Translations under genes and position numbers: made by a program
In this document: piece by piece, positions 1-5,615 of the stretch
How positions within the stretch are numbered: position 1 is the first letter of the stretch
Layout: the number at the start of each line of letters is the position of its first letter
NCBI GenBank assembly: GCA_028683025.1
Contig: JAJRAB010000020.1
Location: forward strand, 1-7,856
DNA from: Candidatus Methanomethylicus sp.
GTDB lineage: Archaea; Thermoproteota; Methanomethylicia; Methanomethylicales; Methanomethylicaceae
Reading direction: 5' to 3'
DNA length: 7,856 nt
The notes under the pieces: generated by a model
The model's input: the letters and a program-made list of their open reading frames with translations, nothing else
Told to the model about the DNA's origin: nothing
The model's database searches: none

Positions 1-1135
1 GGAAGGTGTGGAAGTTGCCGTCCTCGAAGTTTATGCCGTAGGTGCTGAGGACGTTAATGTACCAGTAGCCGGTTCCTCCTCCGGTCTGCTTGCCGTTGAC
101 CCAGAAGGTGATGGAATAGTAGGTGGCGTTAGGTTCAAGGGTCATTATTTCGGCAAAGTCCACCTCGTTGTGCCATGGCTGCCCTGAACCAAATGGGGCA
201 ACATACAGGAAAATCCACCATTTGACGCCCTCGGGCCTTGGACCTGATGCCCGTAGAGTGACCTCATAGGTGCCATACCCCGAAAAGTTGATGTAATTTG
301 CCTGGCGGAGGCCTGTCCAGTTGCTTGGGAATTCGAATATCCAGGTGCCGTTGGAGGCATAGGGGGAATTCCAGGAATAGCTCCACTTGCTGCTGTCCCA
401 GCCGCTGCAGTTCTCTTCAAAGTACAGATCTGATCCAGGCATAACGACGATGGCACTCCTGGTTACGGGGGATTCGCCCCAGTGGTTGCGCACTTTTAGG
501 TATACAACCTTGTCATCACTGTTCTTGGTGAGTGTGAATTTTAGCGGGTCTGAAGAATAGGGGAGCCAGGTGGCACCTGCGAATGTGGGGATCTCGCTGG
601 CCATGTACTCCGTGGGGCTGTTGGTGCAGGTGCTGTCAAGGCTTACGGTAGGATCGTTTGTGCTAAGGGAGCCATTATTGATGGAGAAGGAGGTTATGGT
701 GGGTGGGATGGCAATTAGGTTCAAAGTTGAGCTAAGGACGGCGGATGTGCCATAGGCGTTCCTGACCATGAAGTAGATGGTTTTGCTGCCATTGCCTGGG
801 CTCAAAATGAAACTTTGTGAAGCTGAATAAGTCTGCCAGGTTGCGCCGCTGAATGACGGGTTTTCGCTGGCCATGTACTCCGTGGGGCTGTTGGTGCAGG
901 TGCTGTCAAGGGTAACAGTCAGATTGTTGGTGACAGAAGCACTGTTGCTAATGGACAGGGAAGAGATGAATGGCGGAACGGCCATCATAACCATCGCTGT
1001 GAGAGCCATTAGGGCAAATAAGAGCAGAAGGAGAGAGGGTATTACAGACACATACGGGGGGCGTTTTGGCGCTTTGGCACCATTATTCACGGCATTGGCA
1101 TCAATTTTTCCATTGGAGGAATTTGCACCAAACAA
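1..1135 (-). CDS. Secreted Ig-repeat protein with GH16-like (laminarinase/lichenase fold) domain, 3' truncated
   Basis: This open frame runs off the left edge of the window, so the C-terminus is missing and about 378 codons are visible. Residues 1-30 are basic and Asn/Ala-rich, and about 31-53 form a hydrophobic helix (SVIPSLLLLLFALMALTAM), either a signal peptide or an uncleaved anchor. Two Ig-like repeats of 90 residues follow (about 54-143 and 144-233), both containing STCTNSPTEYMASE and ending in a motif like VYFMVRN. From about 236 the sequence resembles a GH16 beta-sandwich: YFEENCSGWDSSKW, then YGTYEVTLRASG, then WHNEVDFAEIM and finally DGNFHTF. The GH16 signature would be E324, D326 and E329, as E-x-D-x-x-E. 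If active, it would cut beta-1,3 or beta-1,4 glucans or galactans outside the cell; binding without catalysis is also possible. The TTG start at 1135 was chosen for the GGGGTG seven bases upstream. GTG at 1090 is the alternative. It lies 91 bases after the ATP-grasp gene on the same strand. Confidence 0.8.
   Translation of the reverse strand, partial: MFGANSSNGKIDANAVNNGAKAPKRPPYVSVIPSLLLLLFALMALTAMVMMAVPPFISSLSISNSASVTNNLTVTLDSTCTNSPTEYMASENPSFSGATWQTYSASQSFILSPGNGSKTIYFMVRNAYGTSAVLSSTLNLIAIPPTITSFSINNGSLSTNDPTVSLDSTCTNSPTEYMASEIPTFAGATWLPYSSDPLKFTLTKNSDDKVVYLKVRNHWGESPVTRSAIVVMPGSDLYFEENCSGWDSSKWSYSWNSPYASNGTWIFEFPSNWTGLRQANYINFSGYGTYEVTLRASGPRPEGVKWWIFLYVAPFGSGQPWHNEVDFAEIMTLEPNATYYSITFWVNGKQTGGGTGYWYINVLSTYGINFEDGNFHTF
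594..641 (-). repeat. Direct repeat copy 2, 48 bp, within the second Ig-like domain
   Basis: This block is identical base for base to 864-911, exactly 270 bases (90 codons) away and in the same reading frame. It encodes most of the LDSTCTNSPTEYMASE motif of the second Ig-like repeat. The sequence on either side differs clearly between the two copies. Confidence 0.93.
864..911 (-). repeat. Direct repeat copy 1, 48 bp, within the first Ig-like domain
   Basis: This is the partner of the block at 594-641. It encodes the same motif in the first Ig-like repeat of the GH16-like protein. Synonymous positions are identical too, which suggests recent duplication or gene conversion and not only selection on the protein. 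Confidence 0.93.
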
Positions 1136-1142
1136 TGAAGTA

Positions 1143-1148
1143 CACCCC
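1143..1148 (-). promoter_or_regulatory. Possible Shine-Dalgarno (GGGGTG) for the GH16-like gene
   Basis: On the minus strand GGGGTG stands seven bases before an in-frame TTG at 1135. No in-frame ATG exists between the upstream stop codon and the hydrophobic segment, so this site is the main reason for the chosen start. The next in-frame option, GTG at 1090, has only weak upstream purines. Confidence 0.45.
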
Positions 1149-1163
1149 GGAAAGCAATATTCA

Positions 1164-1200
1164 TGATATAACAGCTTGATGGGTTATCAATGTATTTATT
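1164..1200 (-). promoter_or_regulatory. A/T-rich promoter-like region before the GH16-like gene
   Basis: The 91-base gap after the ATP-grasp stop holds two TATA-like elements on the minus strand: AATAAATACA at 1200-1191 and TTATATCA at 1171-1164. By the usual archaeal spacing of about 26 bases from box centre to start site, they would start transcripts near 1170 and 1141 respectively. The gene may therefore have its own promoter as well as read-through from the ATP-grasp gene. No T-run terminator is visible in this gap. Confidence 0.3.
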
Positions 1201-1226
1201 CCTTTTATTATGTTTCTAGTAAACGA

Positions 1227-2462
1227 TTATGGTTTATTATGGAGAATTCTATCGATGATTTTTGGTGAGTTTTTAATCCTATGGACAAAGGGATACAGAT
1301 CATCTCCCGCGAAGGGGTAACGCTCGATATGGTTACCTGCCAGGGAGGTGAGCCAGCCTGCTGCTGATAGTTCGCCCTTAGCCACCATACTAAAGGCTGA
1401 CAAGGTGTCAGTCTCCAAGTCCAGCCAGCGGTATCCTGAGGGGTAATGCCGATCGGAGAGGTTTATCCCATCCGCTTCACCCAAGGCATCAAGATAAGCC
1501 ATCATCATTATGTTGATGCCGCAGGCAGCGCTCAAAGTGCTGAACCAGGCAGATGTCCTCGAATTTATTTCCAGCAGCTTGAAAATACCATCGCGCGAAT
1601 CTCTTTTGAACTCTGCGCTGAAGATTCCAGCATAGCCTATAGACTTCAGGAATCGAGTCAGGAGATCCTTCTGCTTTCCCAGACTGGACAAGGGCGCGCT
1701 CTCGCACAGGGTGCTGTTGCCAAACTGCGTGGGCCACATCCTCAACCTGCGGCGGGCGAAAAATGCTTTTGGAATGCCTTGCCGATCCATGTAACCGTCG
1801 ATGAAGTAGTGGCTTGTGGGAGGACCAAGCACAATCTCCTGCAGCACCATTTCCTGGCCCGCCTGCTCCGCAAGCTTCAGGCAGCCCCTCAGCTCTTCAA
1901 CAGACTCAACCAGAAAGCCCTTCATCTGGAAGGTTTTGAAGAACTGCTGCGAGAGTTGGGGCTTCACGAATAAAGGGAAGCGGAGGTTTCTGATCCCTGC
2001 TTCCTTTTGCGTATCCTCAAGCATTACTGTTGCTGGGTGCGGGATGGCCATCTTTTCCAATAATGCATAGAATTTTTTCTTGTTGATGAGGAGCTCCAGC
2101 ACCTCCCTCCTGGGAACGGTGGGCACATACCCCCCCAGCCTGGTGGTTATGCCCGATAGGAGCATGGCGTACACATCGCCGGATGGGAACAACACCCCCT
2201 CAGGTGAGATTGACCTGAGCTTAGAGATGGCTTTTTCAAGGCCTACTCCGCTACCAGGATGGTTAGTTATCCCTGGCACAACGAAGCGTTTTGTGCAGAA
2301 GCGGGAATAGGCGGCCTCGGTCTTAGACTCCTCCAGAAGGTAGACGGGCACGCCCTCCCTACCAAGCGCCCGTATGGCAGCGAGACCGGTTATCCCGCCC
2401 CCCAGGATGACAGCAGGGGGCGAGTTTTTTCCTGCTTTTGCTTTGATCTTGTCGAAATCCAT
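1227..2462 (-). CDS. ATP-grasp enzyme, predicted ATP-dependent carboxylate ligase (COG3919-like)
   Basis: This 411-residue protein matches the pattern of the COG3919 group of ATP-grasp proteins, enzymes predicted to join a carboxylate to an amine or thiol nucleophile using ATP through an acyl-phosphate. The true substrates of this group are mostly unknown. The N-terminal domain opens with AVILGGGITGLAAIRALG (about 17-34), a glycine-rich Rossmann-like turn, followed by SGD at 94-96. The ATP-grasp part shows LFVKP with K167, MVLQEI with E209 in the adenine-binding hinge, AEFKRD with E284, and LLEINSR with E298 and N300 as expected metal ligands. Length is normal for the group and no key residue seems lost. 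It is cytoplasmic, with no signal peptide. It starts 69 bases after the flippase stop, with no clear Shine-Dalgarno or TATA box, so it is probably co-transcribed with the flippase. The pairing suggests a step in making or modifying a surface glycan precursor, which is inference. Confidence 0.88.
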   Translation of the reverse strand: MDFDKIKAKAGKNSPPAVILGGGITGLAAIRALGREGVPVYLLEESKTEAAYSRFCTKRFVVPGITNHPGSGVGLEKAISKLRSISPEGVLFPSGDVYAMLLSGITTRLGGYVPTVPRREVLELLINKKKFYALLEKMAIPHPATVMLEDTQKEAGIRNLRFPLFVKPQLSQQFFKTFQMKGFLVESVEELRGCLKLAEQAGQEMVLQEIVLGPPTSHYFIDGYMDRQGIPKAFFARRRLRMWPTQFGNSTLCESAPLSSLGKQKDLLTRFLKSIGYAGIFSAEFKRDSRDGIFKLLEINSRTSAWFSTLSAACGINIMMMAYLDALGEADGINLSDRHYPSGYRWLDLETDTLSAFSMVAKGELSAAGWLTSLAGNHIERYPFAGDDLYPFVHRIKNSPKIIDRILHNKP

Positions 2463-2531
2463 AATGATCAGGCTACAGATACATTTGATTTCCTGTCTGA
2501 TGAATACGTTTGATTTGGGACCATACCTGGA

Positions 2532-4010
2532 TTATTCTCCATAGAGGACTTCCATGATGTATTTGGCATAGGGGTAAATTATTTCAACCCTTCTCTGGCT
2601 GATAAAAGCGGTCACAATCTCGTTCAGGTCGGCACGCGTTATTAGGTTTAGCCTTGCATAGGCAACCAGGGTCACGGAGAGGATCAGCAGGACACCGATT
2701 ACCCAATTGATAGGGGTCAGCATCATGATAACAGCCATTGCGATTGGAATGCTTGCGAAGACCAATGGTGAGGACCATCCTACGGAATAACCAATCTTCC
2801 TTGCCATGAAGTAGACGGCCACGAGGGAAATAAAAATGCCAATTATGAAGGTAAGGGCTGCACCGTTATCCCCCCAGAGGGCAACCAGGAAGGCATAGAG
2901 GGCTACCCTCGGGATGTTGGTTGCCAGACCCAGGAGGGTGACGTAGCGGTATTTTCCATAGGCGTAGATGAGGGAGCTGAAACCGGCTGCTATGGGGGCT
3001 ACAAAGCATCCCACAAGAAGGATTTGAAGAGCTTGGGAGGATGCAACATATGACTCACCGAGCATGGAAAGGGGAACATAAGGATATGCTATTGCCACAG
3101 CTGCCAGGGGGCAGATGACAGCGAGCGTAAGCCGGATCGAGCGGTTGGTGGCACGTTTCCGCCCGTCCTCCATACCACTGAGAAGGGGGAACATGAGTCC
3201 CAAGAAGGAATTGGGCAGCGAATACACTATAGAGGCAATCATGAAGGCGATGTAATAGGTTCCGGTCTCATAGGAGCCCGAGAGGCTGTGTATGCCAAGG
3301 ATTCCAAGCCATGTTCCTGCGGTCGAGACGAGGGCAGGCAGCCAGTAGGGAATGCCTGTCTTTAGGGCTTCCTTTATTGGTGCAACTGTTGGGCGCGGGA
3401 ATGACACCAGTTTCCTGCAGAAGAAGAGCATTATTACATCATAGATAGTATCGGTAAGGATGAAAGCAACCATGATGCCCACAAAACCAGTGCCTAGGTA
3501 CAGCAGACCTAGACCCACAGTCAACCTCAGAATGGTGGAAATTATTGAGGCAAGGGCAATTGCGCTGGTCTGAAGTGTGGAACTGAAAAGGGAAGTCACA
3601 ATGCCAGACCAGCCACTGACAGCTATAAGGACGGCTATGAAAGTAGTATCGAGAAATGTCAAGCCGAATAAGCTGCCCAGGGTAAGGACAAGGACGGCAG
3701 CCAGCAACTGGAATGCCACAGACACTACGAGGGTTGAAACGAAATAGGAGGAAAGGGAGGTCCTATCGTTCTGGCCATTGGCGCGGCCGAACATCCGCGT
3801 CGCTCCGGATGATATTCCGAAACCGAAGAAGCCAACGATTATTGATACAGCGCCGATAATTGTGGCGGCATCCCCGATGGCAGTCGGCTCCACAAACCTG
3901 GAGGCGAGAAGCCAATAGATGTAGGCGATGAAATTCGATGCTATCCCGCTCAAGTAAAGCCAGAAGCTCCCCCGGATGACTTTATCAAGGCTCAGGTTAA
4001 TCGCTCCCAT
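2532..4010 (-). CDS. Polysaccharide/lipid-linked oligosaccharide flippase, MOP superfamily (Wzx/RfbX-like, COG2244)
   Basis: This 492-residue integral membrane protein has about 14 hydrophobic helices (approximately 14-35, 44-66, 86-116, 121-146, 150-172, 175-197, 218-240, 250-279, 291-311, 326-350, 357-377, 381-403, 414-432 and 433-453), the count and length expected of Wzx-type MOP transporters. Family hallmarks are the N-terminal VIRGSFWLYLSGIASNFIAY helix, FGFGISSGATRMFGR after helix 2, and a central GIPYWLPALVSTAG helix that opens the second half. Such proteins move lipid-linked sugars from the inner to the outer face of the membrane for glycan polymerisation or protein glycosylation. 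The cargo cannot be read from sequence. The ATG start is supported by a TATA box about 27 bases upstream with no Shine-Dalgarno, which indicates a leaderless message. It is the first gene of a minus-strand run with the ATP-grasp and GH16-like genes. The C-terminal 40 residues are a basic, amphipathic cytosolic tail. Confidence 0.93.
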   Translation of the reverse strand: MGAINLSLDKVIRGSFWLYLSGIASNFIAYIYWLLASRFVEPTAIGDAATIIGAVSIIVGFFGFGISSGATRMFGRANGQNDRTSLSSYFVSTLVVSVAFQLLAAVLVLTLGSLFGLTFLDTTFIAVLIAVSGWSGIVTSLFSSTLQTSAIALASIISTILRLTVGLGLLYLGTGFVGIMVAFILTDTIYDVIMLFFCRKLVSFPRPTVAPIKEALKTGIPYWLPALVSTAGTWLGILGIHSLSGSYETGTYYIAFMIASIVYSLPNSFLGLMFPLLSGMEDGRKRATNRSIRLTLAVICPLAAVAIAYPYVPLSMLGESYVASSQALQILLVGCFVAPIAAGFSSLIYAYGKYRYVTLLGLATNIPRVALYAFLVALWGDNGAALTFIIGIFISLVAVYFMARKIGYSVGWSSPLVFASIPIAMAVIMMLTPINWVIGVLLILSVTLVAYARLNLITRADLNEIVTAFISQRRVEIIYPYAKYIMEVLYGE

Positions 4011-4030
4011 AATGGTTATGGATAACCTGC

Positions 4031-4042
4031 AAATATATTAAA
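4031..4042 (-). promoter_or_regulatory. Archaeal TATA box for the flippase, possibly shared with the divergent gene
   Basis: On the minus strand this reads TTTAATATATTT, a very good match to archaeal box A. Its centre is about 27 bases before the flippase ATG at 4010, which places the transcript start at or next to the start codon. The element is nearly symmetrical, reading AAATATATTAAA on the plus strand, so it could also direct transcription rightward from about 4062 into the fibronectin-domain gene. Confidence 0.7.
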
Positions 4043-4077
4043 CCCTAACTGAGTGTTCCTGCAAGCGCATTAATCAA

Positions 4078-4098
4078 TTTTGCCAATTTTTGGCGAAA
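4078..4098. repeat. Inverted repeat around the TTG start of the fibronectin-domain gene
   Basis: The arms TTTTGCCAA (4078-4086) and TTGGCGAAA (4090-4098) pair across a three-base spacer, with one T-G mismatch (G-U in RNA). It overlaps the TTG start codon at 4090. It could be a DNA operator for a dimeric regulator or a hairpin in the message that limits access to the start codon. Confidence 0.65.
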
Positions 4099-5562
4099 AA
4101 GTTTTCAATCGCTAATCGCATAAGTTCTATCTCAAAATCATTTCCAAAGGGGATTATTTCCATTAGCAAAATGATCTATCCCGTAGTGCTTCTGATCATG
4201 GTTCTGACCAGCAGCGGCCTTCGGATGCAGCCAGTCATGTCAAGTTCTGTTCAGCATTCGGTTGTGCCCTCGCCGCCGATTCTGTACCAGGCGGCAAACG
4301 TTACAAAAAATTCCGCTACGATCACATGGTCTCCTTACAATGATTCTAACTTTGCACGGTATGAAGTCAGGAGGGCGGGCACTTCGGGGAATTATGGCTG
4401 CTCATGCACTGTAATAGCCACGATACATTCAATCAACCAGACCTCCATTGTCGCTGAAAATTTGGCTCCTGGAATCACTTATTATTTTATCGTCAGGGTA
4501 TTCAGCATTGAGGGGTTATATGCCGATTCGAATGAAATTAATGTTACGGCGCTCCAGGATCCATTTGATTTGACACCGCCTTCAATAACCATAATGTCAC
4601 CCCAAAATATCACCTATGGGTATCAGACTTTAATTATTGAATGGGAGACTGACGAACCAACGGTATGGATGGGCTACAGCCTCGATGGAGGTGAAACGTT
4701 AAACCTCACCGAAGGGGTTATGCTCAATGATATAGAGGTTGGACCCCATTCCTTCACTCTGTTCGCCAAGGATGGCAAGATGAATCTGGGTAATGCCACG
4801 GTCCATTTCACGGTGGATCTGGATCGGACTCCGCCTACAATATACCATGAATCCCCCGGATGGGCTGACGAAGGCACCCAGATAACACTCTTTGCATTGA
4901 TAGTAGATGACGAAGAGGTCACCAATGCATCAGTCTTTTATCGTCTCCGAGGGGAAACAACTTTCGTCCAGCTCGAAATGCTGAAGTGCCCTGAATGCGA
5001 TGACATATACAATGCCACATTCATGGCGCCTCTCGGCAACGATACAACGATTGAGTATTACATCTCTGCGAGCGATAGGAACGGCAATGGTATTTCTATT
5101 CCGTCAGGTGCGCCCCTAGAATTATTTAACATTTCTGTGAATGCACATCCCTTACCAGTCCAAATAATTTCCCCTTTAAATGCTACAGAGAGTAGCGTGC
5201 TCCTTGTCTGGGAGCAGAGCAATGCGACTGATTTTCTTAAGTATACCATCTTCGGATCACAGGATAACCCCCAAGGGAGCCCATTAGCAAACATCACATC
5301 CAAACAAACATCATCCTACCTGGTGGAAGGCTTAACCTCAAACACAACCTACTACTTCTACATCAGGGTTTTTGACTCGGGACAGCTCTTTTCGGATTCG
5401 CCCAGGGTGGCAGTGAATACCCTCACCAGCAACCAGAATCCAAATGGTGGGACAGGCAGCCCATCCTGGCTAGAATCATACGGCTTGTATCTGGCAATGC
5501 TTGCGGTACTAGCTACCACAGTGTTGGCCACTGCAGCATATTTCAAACTAAAGAGAAGCTAG
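4090..5562 (+). CDS. Membrane-anchored extracellular protein with two fibronectin type III and two Ig-like domains
   Basis: The 490-residue product has a basic, Ser-rich N-terminus and a hydrophobic signal or anchor helix at about 28-43. Domains follow in this order: fibronectin type III at about 60-155 (SATITWSPYND to TYYFIVRVFSIEGLYADSNE), an Ig-like domain at about 162-244 starting with TPPSITIMSPQN, a second at about 247-350 starting with TPPTIYHESPG, and a second fibronectin type III at about 354-445 (TYYFYIRVFDSGQLFSDSP). A Gly/Asn/Pro linker, a helix at about 464-486 and the tail KLKRS anchor it outside the cell. About 15 Asn-X-Ser/Thr sequons suggest heavy N-glycosylation. The only four cysteines form CSC (104-106) and CPEC (300-303). 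No enzyme motif was recognised; binding, adhesion or cell-envelope structure is inferred. The TTG start has no Shine-Dalgarno. ATG at 4171 would also leave a signal helix, but one with almost no basic n-region, so 4090 is preferred with caution. Confidence 0.85.
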   Translation: MAKKFSIANRISSISKSFPKGIISISKMIYPVVLLIMVLTSSGLRMQPVMSSSVQHSVVPSPPILYQAANVTKNSATITWSPYNDSNFARYEVRRAGTSGNYGCSCTVIATIHSINQTSIVAENLAPGITYYFIVRVFSIEGLYADSNEINVTALQDPFDLTPPSITIMSPQNITYGYQTLIIEWETDEPTVWMGYSLDGGETLNLTEGVMLNDIEVGPHSFTLFAKDGKMNLGNATVHFTVDLDRTPPTIYHESPGWADEGTQITLFALIVDDEEVTNASVFYRLRGETTFVQLEMLKCPECDDIYNATFMAPLGNDTTIEYYISASDRNGNGISIPSGAPLELFNISVNAHPLPVQIISPLNATESSVLLVWEQSNATDFLKYTIFGSQDNPQGSPLANITSKQTSSYLVEGLTSNTTYYFYIRVFDSGQLFSDSPRVAVNTLTSNQNPNGGTGSPSWLESYGLYLAMLAVLATTVLATAAYFKLKRS

Positions 5563-5615
5563 CTAGGTATAGTTTTGTTACATGGAAATATTAAGTGAAT
5601 TAAGGATAAATGTGG

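Noticed and set aside
145..1166. Open frames at 145-456 (minus), 570-755 (plus) and 873-1166 (plus)
   Set aside because: They overlap the long minus-strand frame that encodes a coherent signal helix, Ig-like repeats and GH16-like domain; their own translations have no domain sense.
2359..2414. GGGITG turn read as an FAD- or NAD-binding oxidoreductase
   Set aside because: The turn does sit in a Rossmann-like N-terminal domain, but the rest of the protein carries ATP-grasp residues and no dinucleotide-dependent oxidoreductase motifs; COG3919-type proteins normally start this way.
1446..2513. Several plus- and minus-strand frames inside the ATP-grasp gene, up to 175 codons
   Set aside because: They are shadows of the ATP-grasp gene, whose motifs are intact in one frame. 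None shows a recognisable domain or start signal.
4674..5546. Minus-strand frames of 62 to 83 codons inside the fibronectin-domain gene
   Set aside because: The plus-strand frame encodes recognisable domains across the same stretch, and the minus-strand products are low-complexity shadows.
5563..5615. Rho-independent-like terminator between the convergent genes
   Set aside because: The gap has only short T-runs on each strand and no convincing stem; archaeal terminators can be simple T-tracts, but nothing here is strong enough to call.
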